Notes under the pieces: model-generated | Database searches by the model: none | Seen by the model: the letters and a program-made list of their open reading frames with translations, nothing else | What the model was told of the DNA's origin: nothing | Shown here: positions 26,011 to 35,600 of the stretch, piece by piece | Layout: every line of letters begins with the position of its first letter | Numbering within the stretch: position 1 is the first letter of the stretch | Program-made: the position numbers and the translations under genes | Assembly: GCF_004801255.1 (NCBI RefSeq) | Contig: NZ_CP036295.1 | Coordinates: 3,186,001-3,250,000, forward strand | Direction: 5' to 3' | DNA from: Desulfovibrio desulfuricans | Lineage (GTDB): Bacteria > Desulfobacterota > Desulfovibrionia > Desulfovibrionales > Desulfovibrionaceae | Length of the DNA: 64,000 nucleotides

Positions 26011-27240
26011 ATGAACCGCAAGCTTGCCAAACCCCAACCCGCCGCGCTGCCGGGTCTGCCCATAAAGGACGACATTCAGCCCGACCACCTGCCGCCGCAG
26101 AATCACCGCGCGGAGCTGCAACAGGCCCTGCTGCACTGGTTTGCCCAAAACCAGCGTAGCCTGCCCTGGCGGGCAAACTACACGCCTTACGAGGTCTGGA
26201 TATCCGAGGTCATGCTGCAGCAAACCCAGATGGAGCGCGGCGTGAGCTATTTCAACAGCTGGATGCGGCGCTTCCCCGACATCGCCAGCCTGGCCGCCGC
26301 CAGCGAGGAAGAAGTGCTGCGCCAGTGGGAGGGCCTGGGCTATTACTCGCGTGCGCGGTATATCCTCAAGGCCGCCCGCAAGATCATGACCGAACACGAC
26401 GGCGTTTTTCCCTCCGACCTCGCCGCCATACGGGCGCTGCCCGGCGTCGGCCCATACACGGCGGGCGCGGTGGCCAGCATTGCCTTTGGCGAAAAACTGC
26501 CCTGCGTGGACGCCAATGTGGAAAGGGTCATTGCCAGGGTTTTTGATGTGGACAGCCCCGTCAAGCAAGACCCCGCTGCGGGCGTCATCCACCGCTGGGC
26601 GTTGCGCCTTGTGCCCGAAGGGCTGGCGCGTGAGCACAACCAGGCCATGATGGAACTTGGCGCGCTTGTGTGCCGCAAAAAACCCCGCTGCGGCGTCTGC
26701 CCCCTGGCGCGCTACTGCATCAGCCTGCATCTGGGCATTACCGACCAGCGCCCGGTACCGGGCAAACGGGCCGCCATCACGCCCGTGCTTGCCGTCACCG
26801 GCGTGCTGCGCTGCGGCGACAGGGTATTTGTGCAAAAACGCCCGCCTTCCGGCGTGTGGGGCAACCTGTGGGAGTTCCCCGGCGGCAGGGTCGAGGCAGA
26901 TGAAAGTGCGGATCAAGCCGCCGTGCGTGAATTTATGGAAGAAACGGGCTTTGCCGTGCGGGTGGCCCAACGCTACGGCATCATCCGGCACGGGTACACC
27001 ACCTATCGGCTGACCCTGCACTGCTTTGGACTGGAGCTTGCCGCTGGCGCTGAGACGCCGCCCAAACCGCCGCTGCTCTCCGCTGCCACAGAGGCCCGCT
27101 GGGTTGCGCCGCAGGAACTCAACGACCTTGCCATGCCCGCAGCCCATCGCAAACTGGCGGACAAACTTTTTGGCGCCCCGGATGCGGAGGGTGCGGCCGA
27201 GCCGCAACAGGCCCCGCTGCCGTCTGAACCATTACAATAA
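26011..27240 (+). CDS. mutY: A/G-specific adenine DNA glycosylase MutY
   Basis: A 409-residue protein. The helix-hairpin-helix glycosylase domain has the catalytic Glu in [29 protein letters not shown] and the catalytic Asp in [12 protein letters not shown]. The Fe-S loop is C-x5-C-x2-C-x5-C ([16 protein letters not shown]), one residue shorter than the usual C-x6-C first spacing. The C-terminal NUDIX-like domain ([24 protein letters not shown]) recognises 8-oxoguanine. MutY removes adenine opposite 8-oxoG. Confidence 0.95.
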   Translation: MNRKLAKPQPAALPGLPIKDDIQPDHLPPQNHRAELQQALLHWFAQNQRSLPWRANYTPYEVWISEVMLQQTQMERGVSYFNSWMRRFPDIASLAAASEEEVLRQWEGLGYYSRARYILKAARKIMTEHDGVFPSDLAAIRALPGVGPYTAGAVASIAFGEKLPCVDANVERVIARVFDVDSPVKQDPAAGVIHRWALRLVPEGLAREHNQAMMELGALVCRKKPRCGVCPLARYCISLHLGITDQRPVPGKRAAITPVLAVTGVLRCGDRVFVQKRPPSGVWGNLWEFPGGRVEADESADQAAVREFMEETGFAVRVAQRYGIIRHGYTTYRLTLHCFGLELAAGAETPPKPPLLSAATEARWVAPQELNDLAMPAAHRKLADKLFGAPDAEGAAEPQQAPLPSEPLQ

Positions 27241-27286
27241 ACGGTGCGGCAAATGCGCTTGCGCACCGGCAATGCCGGGCAAAAAT

Positions 27287-27324
27287 AAAGGGCGGACTCG
27301 CAGGAGCCCGCCCTTTGTTTTTTT
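27287..27324. terminator. Terminator between mutY and the HdeA-like gene
   Basis: AAAGGGCGG (27287-27295) pairs with CCGCCCTTT (27308-27316), followed by GTTTTTTT. It ends mutY, and the A-rich side could serve the convergent gene. Confidence 0.88.
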
Positions 27325-27349
27325 CAGGACATTTTGGTCAGTGAACGAA

Positions 27350-27637
27350 TTAATCCGCCACAACCGAAAGCACGGTCTTTTTGGGGTTCTGTTTGCAGAC
27401 CTTCATAATCTGGGTCAGGTTGTTTTCCACAGCACCGGCGTCCAGGGTCGTGTCGCCGGTTTTGGCGCTGGCGTAGCCATCAAGCCAGAAATAAAACATG
27501 GTCATGGTCTGGGCGTCCAACTGCACAAACGCACTGCAGGGCAGTTTGCCAAAATCGATTTTGTCGCCCTTGGCCGAGGCAGTCATGGGCAAGGCAAACA
27601 GGGCCGCCAGCACGATTGCAAAACACAGTTTTTTCAT
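27350..27637 (-). CDS. HdeA/HdeB-like periplasmic protein
   Basis: A 95-residue protein with a Sec signal peptide (MKKLCFAIVLAALFALPMTA, cleavage after ASA near residue 22). The mature part has two cysteines, C34 and C81, at the ends of a short helical bundle, and the central MTMFYFWLDGYASAKTGDTTLD resembles the HdeA/HdeB family of acid-activated periplasmic chaperones. Family assignment is from pattern memory. Upstream lies a 27-bp near-palindrome in an AT-rich stretch. Confidence 0.7.
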   Translation of the reverse strand: MKKLCFAIVLAALFALPMTASAKGDKIDFGKLPCSAFVQLDAQTMTMFYFWLDGYASAKTGDTTLDAGAVENNLTQIMKVCKQNPKKTVLSVVAD

Positions 27638-28235
27638 TTTGCACTTCCGGTGTTACAGATTTTGGGACGTACAGAATGCGCACAAAGAGCGACGTGAAAC
27701 ATGATCAACCTTGTTGCAACATACTCGGTTGCAGCAATACATCACTACGATTGCAGTATTTATGATGCTGCCAAAGCATGGGTGCAAAAAACACCGGAGA
27801 GAACGAAAAACCGAAACTCTCCGCAAAGGCATATCCCCGCATAGCCCACGATGCCACGCATTACATCGCAAATACTCTCTTATTTTTTTGTCTTTGTCGA
27901 TACTCAAGGCCTGAATACCTTTTTTTAAAAATCAGGTAGTTTGCAGAATCTTTTTTGCGCACATGACATATACAGCACAATATTTTGCCAGTATTTGCAA
28001 TTTATGTCTGCAACTGCATTTCTGCAACGCGCAGCATGATTACTGCGCCATAATAATGCTCATTGCATGACAGATCTTCATTGTATTTTTTATTGAGGCC
28101 ACCGCAGCGCTCCGCCAAATACACATAAAAATTTCTGATTATCAAAACACGTCTGCAAAATATAAAAGATGCGGCTCACGGGCCGGGTTGCGGAGGCGGC
28201 AGTACCGCAGTCGCCCATCGGGCGGGACGGCGCAA
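27638..28235. other. AT-rich intergenic island
   Basis: About 600 bp, clearly more AT-rich than its surroundings, with no open frame that has a ribosome site or family features. It contains an inverted repeat, TTGTTGCAAC (27711-27720) with GTTGCAGCAA (27728-27737), one mismatch, upstream of the HdeA-like gene. It may hold a promoter, a small RNA or a transferred remnant; I cannot decide which. Confidence 0.5.
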
Positions 28236-28276
28236 AAAAAGAAGCAGGCGCAATCCATTTGCTTCTGCTTCTTTTT
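28236..28276 (-). terminator. Terminator of sdaA
   Basis: AAAAAGAAGCAG (28236-28247) pairs with CTGCTTCTTTTT (28265-28276). Read on the minus strand, the stem ends in a run of T just downstream of the sdaA stop. Confidence 0.88.
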
Positions 28277-28308
28277 ATGTTCGTTTTGACCTGCCGCGCT
28301 GTGCGGGC

Positions 28309-29712
28309 TTACTTGCCGGGCCCGACAGCGGCATTTTTTTTGCGCTCCATGACCTTGGCCACGGCCTCGGCCAGACCGCCGAGCGAGGTTTCCTTGTAAC
28401 GCGACTGCAAATCCAGCCCGGTGCGGTACATGACCCCGATAATTTCATCCAGCGAAATAACGCGCTGACGCCCGTCTTCGAGCCGCGACAGCTGGGCGCA
28501 GTTGACCGCGCGCTCCGCCGCAACGCCGTTGCGCTCGATGCAGGGAATCTGCACCAGCCCTCCAACAGGGTCGCAGGTGAGGCCAAGGTTGTGCTCCATG
28601 CCGATTTCCGCCGCCACTTCCACCTGTTTGACATTGCCGCCGGTAACGGCGCAGTAAGCGCCCGCCGCCATGGAGCAGGCCACGCCCACCTCGCCCTGAC
28701 AACCGACCTCCGCGCCCGAAATGGACGCATTGAGCTTGTAAAACAGGCCAATGGCCCCGGCAGTGAACAAAAAGTCGCGCGCCCCTTCGTCGGTGACATG
28801 GGGGTAAAAATTCAGATAATACAGCAGCACCGCAGGCACAATGCCCGCCGCTCCGTTGGTGGGGGCAGTGACAATGCGCCCGCCTGAAGCGTTTTCTTCC
28901 GCTACGGCAAAGGCGTAGAGCATTGGCCACAAGCTCAGGTCGCGTCGCCCTGCAGCCTGCAGGGCGCTCACCTTGCGGAGCAGGTTGGGCGCGCGCCTGC
29001 GCACGTTGTAGCCGCCGGGCAGTACCCCATCCGTATAACAACCGCGCTCCACGGCCTCGCGCATTGCGTCCGTGATAGCGGCCACGCGATCATGAACCTC
29101 GCTCTCGGACCGCCAAAACACCTCGTTGGCCATGACTATCTGCGCGATGGTCTTGTTTTCGCGGGCGCAGATTTCAAACAGCTCCGTGGCGTTTTCATAG
29201 GGATAAGGCGGCGTTGCGTACAGCTCGCGCGGGCGGTCAAAGTCGTCGTCGGTGCGGATAAATCCGCCGCCGATGGAGTAATAATTTTTGGTGTACAGCG
29301 GCTGGTCGGCGACGGTGAAGACCGAAAGCGTCATGGCGTTTGAGTGGCGGGGCAAAAAAAGGCCCTTGTGCTCGCACACGTCGCGCTGAAAATTGAAAGG
29401 AACGGCATAGGCGCACATGAGCACAAGGTCGGCGTTGTTTTTTAGCTCTGCCGTACGGCGGGCCATCTGCGCAATGTCCACCTCTTGCGGTTCCTCGCCC
29501 TCAAGTCCCGCCAGCAGGGCTCCAAGGGTTCCGTGCCCTTCGCCGGTGAGCGCCAGCGAGCCGTACAGCTCTATCTTTACCCGCCCCACCAGCGGCAGCA
29601 GGCCGAGCACGGCGAGCTCGCCGGCAAAGGCCTTGCCCGCCACCATGGGGCCAACGGTATGAGAACTGGAAGGTCCGATACCTATCTTGAACAGGTCAAA
29701 AACGCTGAGCAT
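28309..29712 (-). CDS. sdaA: L-serine dehydratase, Fe-S dependent, single chain
   Basis: A 467-residue protein. The start at 29712 ([23 protein letters not shown]) has GGAGCG upstream. The N-terminal beta domain carries the GPSSSHT signature; the C-terminal alpha domain has [37 protein letters not shown] and [16 protein letters not shown] with the cluster cysteines. It converts L-serine to pyruvate and ammonia using an oxygen-labile 4Fe-4S cluster. A MarR-type regulator gene lies just upstream on the same strand. Confidence 0.95.
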   Translation of the reverse strand: MLSVFDLFKIGIGPSSSHTVGPMVAGKAFAGELAVLGLLPLVGRVKIELYGSLALTGEGHGTLGALLAGLEGEEPQEVDIAQMARRTAELKNNADLVLMCAYAVPFNFQRDVCEHKGLFLPRHSNAMTLSVFTVADQPLYTKNYYSIGGGFIRTDDDFDRPRELYATPPYPYENATELFEICARENKTIAQIVMANEVFWRSESEVHDRVAAITDAMREAVERGCYTDGVLPGGYNVRRRAPNLLRKVSALQAAGRRDLSLWPMLYAFAVAEENASGGRIVTAPTNGAAGIVPAVLLYYLNFYPHVTDEGARDFLFTAGAIGLFYKLNASISGAEVGCQGEVGVACSMAAGAYCAVTGGNVKQVEVAAEIGMEHNLGLTCDPVGGLVQIPCIERNGVAAERAVNCAQLSRLEDGRQRVISLDEIIGVMYRTGLDLQSRYKETSLGGLAEAVAKVMERKKNAAVGPGK

Positions 29713-29793
29713 GACGCTCCTCCCGCAAATCGCATGGCGAGGCGCAAGGCCTCTGCCGCAACATATCCCGCAAAGGTCACCGGACACAAGCGG

Positions 29794-30255
29794 TTAGCGG
29801 ATACGCTTCTGCTTTGTCAGCGCTGCAAACGTCGCCCCGCGCAGCTCTGCCGCCCGGTCGGCCACACGTTGCATGAAGTCGAGCAGACTTTTCTTTTCCC
29901 GCTCCGAAAGCACCCCCGTGACGGCATCGTCCCAGGCCTCGATCACAGCCAGAATCTGCGGGTACAGCTCATGGGCGCGGGCCGTGGGAAAAACCGTGGC
30001 AGTGCGCTTGTCGCCGGGGTTGACCTTGCGGAGGATGAGCCCCTTTTTTTCAAGCTGCGCAAGCGTGCGGGCCACGTTGCTTTTGTTGATGCAGATGCGC
30101 TCGGGCAGTCTGTCCTGGGTGATGCCCGGCTCGCGGCAAAGATAGATGATAAACAGGTACTGGCTGCTGTTGAGTCCAAATTGGGCCAGCGCCCGGTTGA
30201 GGTAGAGATAATAGTGTCGGTTGGCCAGTGTAATCCATCTGTAGGCAGGTTCCAT
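29794..30255 (-). CDS. MarR-family transcriptional regulator
   Basis: A 153-residue protein. The start at 30255 (MEPAYRWITLANRHYYLYLNR) is favoured by AGGA seven bases upstream; an in-frame ATG at 30273 is an alternative. The winged helix is visible in LNSSQYLFIIYLCREPGITQDRLPERICINKSNVARTL (in part) and KKGLILRKVNPGDKRTATVFPTARA. It diverges from an MFS transporter gene, with a 36-bp perfect palindrome between them. This is the usual arrangement for a MarR repressor that controls an efflux or uptake pump. The ligand is unknown. Confidence 0.88.
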   Translation of the reverse strand: MEPAYRWITLANRHYYLYLNRALAQFGLNSSQYLFIIYLCREPGITQDRLPERICINKSNVARTLAQLEKKGLILRKVNPGDKRTATVFPTARAHELYPQILAVIEAWDDAVTGVLSEREKKSLLDFMQRVADRAAELRGATFAALTKQKRIR

Positions 30256-30372
30256 GGCACGTTCCTGCGGCATGTTGGCTGCCGCCGCTCTGCAGGGTAC
30301 AATCGACCTCTGGTCTGCGCCCTTGCGCAAACATGGCCGCAAGCTCGCGCCTTGACAAAGCGTCCCAGGCGG

Positions 30373-30408
30373 GGGCATAGATCGTTGCGTACGCAACGAT
30401 CTATGCCC
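30373..30408. promoter_or_regulatory. 36-bp perfect palindrome, candidate MarR operator
   Basis: Each half reads GGGCATAGATCGTTGCGT toward the centre at 30390/30391. The inner TTGCGTACGCAA has the symmetry and length of MarR-family sites. It ends 22 bp before the MFS start codon and lies about 120 bp upstream of the MarR-type start, so binding could block both transcripts. Confidence 0.75.
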
Positions 30409-30430
30409 TACCATAAGCACGAGGTCAACC

Positions 30431-31645
30431 ATGCCCATAAAACGAAGCCGCACCCGCGTAGCCCATCGGACGGATTCAGATTTTTGCGAGGCGCTTTCAG
30501 CCATTTGCAGGGGCAATTTTATGGTTGTTACCTGCATCAACCTGCTGCTGATGACAGATTATTATCTGATCTTTGTCACCGGGGCGGCCTATGCACAAAA
30601 AACCTTTGACGTCAGCCTCAGCCTGGCCGGGCTTTCATCCGGCGTCATGGTGATCGGCTGCCTGGTGGGCCGATTTGTTACCGGCAACCAGCTGTCGTCC
30701 ATAGGGGGCAGGCCGTGCCTGCTGGCGGGCCTGCTGCTGTTTACGGCGAGCATTGGCGGCCTGTTGCTGGTGCATTCGCTGCCGCAGCTTTTTTTACAGC
30801 GCTTTGCCGCCGGGGTCGGCATCGGGGTGGCGGGCACTGCCACCGGAGCCATTGTGGCCTATGTGGTGCCCGTGCGCTTTCATGGTCTGGGCATCGGGCT
30901 TTTTAGCATGAGCGCGGCATTGGCGCTGGCTCTCGGCCCTTTTTTGGGCATCAGCATTTCTCAACGATACGGGCATGAAGCCCTGATGCTGGTTAATGGC
31001 GTCGCGTGCCTGCTGTGCCTGGTCATTTTTTTCTTTTTGCGCAACCTGCCGCTCATGCGCCAGCATGTGCGCCCGACCTTCAGCCTGTACAGTTATATAG
31101 ACCCGCGCGTGGTGCGGTTTTCACTGGTGGCTCTTGTCATCTGCCCAAGTTACGGCTGCATCCAGGCTTTTTTGCCATCCTTTGCCGCGCAAAACGGCCT
31201 GACCTCCGCTGCCAGCTTTTTTTTTCTTATATACGCTGGCGCTGCCATACTCACGCGGCCCCAGACTGGCAGGCTTTTTGATAAATACGGCGAGCATGTG
31301 GTCATGTACCCCGCGCTGCTGCTTACGGCCATGGCCCTGTGCGTTCTCTCCCAGGCCGACAGCACCGCCGGGCTGCTGGTCGCCGGGCTGCTGCTGGGCA
31401 TGGGTTTTGCCAATTTTCAGTCCGTGGGGCAGGCGGTATCGCTCTCGCTGGTCTCGCGGTCGCGCTATGCGCAGGCCACCACCACCTTCTATATCTTTTT
31501 TGACCTTGGCATTGGCCTTGGGCCGTACATTTTTGGATTTTTCATCCCCGTTGTCGGCTACAGCGGCATGTACCTTCTGCTGGGCATGGTGGCTCTGACA
31601 GCCGTTGCCGTTTACCGACTTGTGCACGGCAACCGGGCGCGCTGA
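30431..31645 (+). CDS. MFS transporter controlled by a MarR-type regulator
   Basis: A 404-residue integral membrane protein with about 12 hydrophobic segments and a short charged N terminus. Family features include the VIGCLVGRFVTGNQL loop between segments 2 and 3, and the RFHGLGIGLFSMSAALALALGPFLG stretch. It is probably a drug- or metabolite-type major facilitator in the inner membrane. The operator palindrome and divergent regulator suggest induction by its own substrate. Confidence 0.87.
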   Translation: MPIKRSRTRVAHRTDSDFCEALSAICRGNFMVVTCINLLLMTDYYLIFVTGAAYAQKTFDVSLSLAGLSSGVMVIGCLVGRFVTGNQLSSIGGRPCLLAGLLLFTASIGGLLLVHSLPQLFLQRFAAGVGIGVAGTATGAIVAYVVPVRFHGLGIGLFSMSAALALALGPFLGISISQRYGHEALMLVNGVACLLCLVIFFFLRNLPLMRQHVRPTFSLYSYIDPRVVRFSLVALVICPSYGCIQAFLPSFAAQNGLTSAASFFFLIYAGAAILTRPQTGRLFDKYGEHVVMYPALLLTAMALCVLSQADSTAGLLVAGLLLGMGFANFQSVGQAVSLSLVSRSRYAQATTTFYIFFDLGIGLGPYIFGFFIPVVGYSGMYLLLGMVALTAVAVYRLVHGNRAR

Positions 31646-31749
31646 CAACGCCAGTAATGGCCGGTTGTGCGCAGGCTGCGGGCTTGCCTCTTTTTTCCTC
31701 CGGTTGTAGGCTGATGGATAAAGATATTTTCCGAAGCCAAGAGGAATCC

Positions 31750-32490
31750 ATGGCCAGTCAGAAGTCCCCCAAAGAATCCGAAGACACCGCGCCGGCAGCG
31801 CAGCCCGCTACGCCCGCCGACGCCAAATCCACCAGCGCACAAACCTTGCAGGCCGCTTCTGAAGCAGCGCAGGCAGAACAACACAAAGGGTTGAGCAAAG
31901 TCAGCAAGGGCGCCTTTTTTGTAGGCATTGCCCTGGCTCTTGTGCTGGGCATCTATGTGGGCAGCCTTGTGCCGTCCATGTTTGCGCCCGCCGCGACCGC
32001 GCAGCAGGCCGCCCCGGCTCAGGCCCAGGCCCCAACCCAGACCCGGCAGGATAACCAGCCCCCCATGCCACCCGAGCTTGCGGCCAAAATCGCCGCCATG
32101 GAGCAGAACGTTCTTGCCAACCCCAAGAGCGCGGAAAACTGGACGGAACTGGGCAACCTCTATTTTGACACCGGCCAGTCGCGCAAGGCGGCCGAGGCGT
32201 ACGAACGTTCGCTGGCGCTGGCCCCCGATAGCGCAGACGTGCTCACCGACCTTGGCATCATGTATCGCGAACTCGGCGAGTTTGATAAGGCCGTGGCAAG
32301 TTTTCGCCGCGCCTCAAGCGTAAATCCCCGCCACGAAAACGCCATGTTTAACGAAGGCGTGGTGCTGTACTTTGATCTCAAGCGCAAGGACGACGCCATG
32401 AAGGCATGGCAGCGCCTGCTGGCGATCAACCCCGGCGCGCGTGCCCCCGACGGGCAGACTGTTTCGGATGTGATCAGGAATTTGCGCTAG
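31750..32490 (+). CDS. Membrane-anchored TPR protein
   Basis: A 246-residue protein. The start at 31750 follows AAGAGGA; MDKDIF at 31714 is an alternative. A hydrophilic, alanine-rich N terminus (1-50) precedes one membrane segment (about 53-75), an Ala/Gln/Pro linker, and three TPR units (about 128-232: NWTELGNLYFDTGQSRKAAEAY, VLTDLGIMYRELGEFDKAVASF, AMFNEGVVLYFDLKRKDDAMKAW). Layout resembles the TPR part of NrfG/CcmH cytochrome c assembly proteins, but nothing proves that role. Confidence 0.8.
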   Translation: MASQKSPKESEDTAPAAQPATPADAKSTSAQTLQAASEAAQAEQHKGLSKVSKGAFFVGIALALVLGIYVGSLVPSMFAPAATAQQAAPAQAQAPTQTRQDNQPPMPPELAAKIAAMEQNVLANPKSAENWTELGNLYFDTGQSRKAAEAYERSLALAPDSADVLTDLGIMYRELGEFDKAVASFRRASSVNPRHENAMFNEGVVLYFDLKRKDDAMKAWQRLLAINPGARAPDGQTVSDVIRNLR

Positions 32491-32611
32491 CTGCGGCAAC
32501 CGCAAAAACCGTCATACGGCAAACCGCCCCCTGCCGCGGAATCGGAGGCGCTTTTGTGCCTGAAGGGGGAAAGCATATAGATATACCGGCGAACTTACAG
32601 GCGGAACAACC

Positions 32612-35600
32612 ATGACTGTCTTTTTCTCTGGCATTTCGCGTGCCCTGCTGCGCACGTGCGCTCTGTTTTTGTGCATTGCCTGCGCAAGTTTCGGCGCACC
32701 TTCCATAGCGCACAGCGGCATGATTCCGCCCGTGATGCGCGCCTCAAGCGTGCCTCTGTTGCCGGATCTTCAGTATTTTATCGATGTTACAGGAACCATG
32801 GATGTAGAGGAGGCTGCTGCCCCCGCCAACAGCCAGATGTTCAAACCGCTGGACGTCAAGGCCCTGCCCCGCGTGGCCGGGGTCATGTGGCTGCGCTTTA
32901 CCCTGGCTCCCCTGCCCGCTGGCGGTCGTTCGCAGGCAATGCTGCTGGACCTGGGGGCAGACATTCCGGCCGACCCGGTGCTCTACGAACCTGCGCCAAA
33001 CCCCCTTGGCGACGGAGTGGAGTGGCGCGAAATTCTGCCCGCCCACCGCAATGTTTTGCTGTTGCCGGAGCCGGGGCCAGAGGCTGTTGCCTGCTATATA
33101 CGCCTTGACGGCCTGCCGGGTCTCTGGTTTTCGCCCATGCTGCGTACACCGCAGGACGCCGCCACCAACCTGGGCAGCCTTTCGGGCACTGCGGCGCTTT
33201 TGGCCCTTGGGGTTGTCATGCTGCTGTGCCTGCTGCGCGGCCTCTCCGAGAGGGGCCAGTGGCGCGTCTGGACAGCCCTGTATGTGGGCGTGGCGCTGCT
33301 GCAGGGCGTGTTGGGCATGCCCGCCTACGGGTCGGGACACATTACGCTCACACAGGCGCTGGCCGTGCTTGCGCCGGGTCTGGCCCTCATGCTTTTGCCC
33401 CACGTGGGGCGTCACCTCATGCGCACGCGGGGTCGCTCGCCCCTGCTGGACGCGCAGTTTGTGCTGCTTTCGCTGCCTGGCGCGGCTCTGGCCCTGTTGC
33501 CGCTTCTTCCCGGTTTTGGCTGGAGCATACGTTATCTCTCCCTTTGGCCCGCGTGTACGGCCATTTTTTCGCTGAGCGCACTTGGCGGCGCAGTTATGGG
33601 CCTTGGCGGCGCCCGCCGCTTTTTGCTGGGCTGCCTTGTGCCGCCCCTGTTTGTGGTTGCGGGCGTCATGGGCCTTGATTACGGCTACGCGGCCAACCTG
33701 CTGGCCTCCGCGCCCCTGTGGGGCACGGCGCTGAGCGCCCTGCTTATTGCGGGAACAGGACTGCCGCGAGACATGGCGCAGACAGAAGCCCCATCCAAGA
33801 CGGGCAAGGGCGCGTCCAGCAAACGAGAACCCGCAACATCCACCCGCAAAAGCATCGCCGGGCTGGATGCTGCCCTGGTAAGCTCGGGCCTGGACGATGG
33901 CCCCATCAACCTGGAAGCTCCGCTTGACGACCCCAATCTGCGTCTGCTGCCGCCCTCTGCAACGGCCAAAACAGCAGCGGACTTTTCCGCCCTGCCGGTA
34001 GACATATCTGACAACGCCGAGCCAGCCCCCCATGCCGCGCGTGCAAAAAATCAAAAAACCACAGCCGCCAGCGCCGACCCCGGCATGTGGGAAAATATGC
34101 TGCGCCCGCCGCTTGACCGCCTCATGCGCGAGGGGGCCGCGCTCAGCCACTGCTCGCTGCCGCCCGCCGTACGCCAGTATGCGGAAAATATGCTCGGCGC
34201 TGCGGGCGACATGGCCAAGATTATCGACAACCCGGGCCAGACGCTGGAGCAGTCCAGCGTCGGCGAACCGCGCACGCCCTTCAACCTGCAGCATCTGGTG
34301 CGCGCGGCCCACGACGGCGTAGCCGCAGCCGCCGAAAATGCGGGCATCGGCCTTGCATGGTACATGCCTCCCCTGCTTGGGCATATGTATGAGGGCCAGG
34401 CGCGCGCCCTGCGCGAAACTTTGGGCATGCTGCTTGAAAGCGCCGTGCGCGCCACCACGCGGGGGGCCGTGCACCTTTCGGTGCGGCGTGTTCCCGAAAC
34501 AGTCGACCCCGGACACCTGCTCTTTACCGTGGCGGACACGGGAGCGGGCATTCCGCCGCGCGACAGGTCTTCACTGGCGCTCACCCGCGCCTGGGAGCTG
34601 GCTGGCTCCAACAACGGCTACCTCAATGTGGAGTACGGCCCGCAGGGATCCTCCATCGCCTTTACCCTGCGCCTTAAGCCCCTTGAACTCGCCGAAAACG
34701 CCGAGCCAGCCGCACCGCAGGCCCGCACCCCCCATATTGCTGTAGTGGCCGAAAGCGCCGTGAACCGTCAGGCGCTGGCCCACATGATCGACAACCTGGG
34801 CTGCAACAGCACCGAATCGCGCAGCATGCACGAGGCCCTGCAGTGCAACCGCGAGGCTCCGGCCTTTATGCTGGTGACCCAGTATCCTCAGCACGGCGCG
34901 GCCGAGGCCGATGCCCTGGGCCGCTTTGAGGCGGAGGCGCTCGAATCGGGCCTGCCCGTATTCAAGGCTATGGCCATCACCAAGGACGATAAAGACTGGG
35001 ACTCGCTGGCGGAAACAGGCTATACCCACGCCCTGCTTGAACCTGTCGACGCCGAGGCCTTTGCCGCAACCCTGCGCGAAGTACTGGACGAAGCGGGCTT
35101 TTCCGGCAAACAACCAGCCAATCCCTCGGCGGAAGCCATGTCTGCCATGCCAACAGACACAATGACGGCAGATGCTGGCGAGACTTTGGCCATGCAGCCT
35201 CTTGACGATCTGGCCCTCGCCGCGCGGCAGGATTCTCTGCCTGACGATGCCTTGCGCATGGACGCCCGCCCCGCGCAGCAACCGGAGCAGAACCCTCTGC
35301 CCGACCTTTTTGGGCAGGACGCCCCGGCGGGGGATATGCCGCTGCTTGACCTGCAGCAGGCCGATTCGGCACCCGTGGCCGCCGACGCACTCCAGATGGC
35401 CGGCCCTGAGGCTCCGCTTTCTTTCAGCGCGCACGAACAACCGGAACTGACCCGCCCGCTTACCGACCAAGGCGAAATACTGCTGCCGTTGATGTCAGAC
35501 GCCGCCGCGGCAGCCGACGACCAGGCCCCCATTGAACTTACCGACCTCTTGCCCGCTGAAAACGCCGGGGAGGACGCAGGTCTGCGGCTCTCCCTGCAGG

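Noticed and set aside
27653..27907. 84-residue minus-strand open frame in the AT-rich island
   Set aside because: No ribosome site; cysteine- and arginine-rich sequence looks random. Kept only as part of the intergenic description.
31714..31749. Earlier start (MDKDIF) for the TPR protein
   Set aside because: Possible, but the AAGAGGA ribosome site favours 31750.
32744..34516. 590-residue minus-strand open frame
   Set aside because: Antisense shadow of the large membrane protein; no start site or domain.
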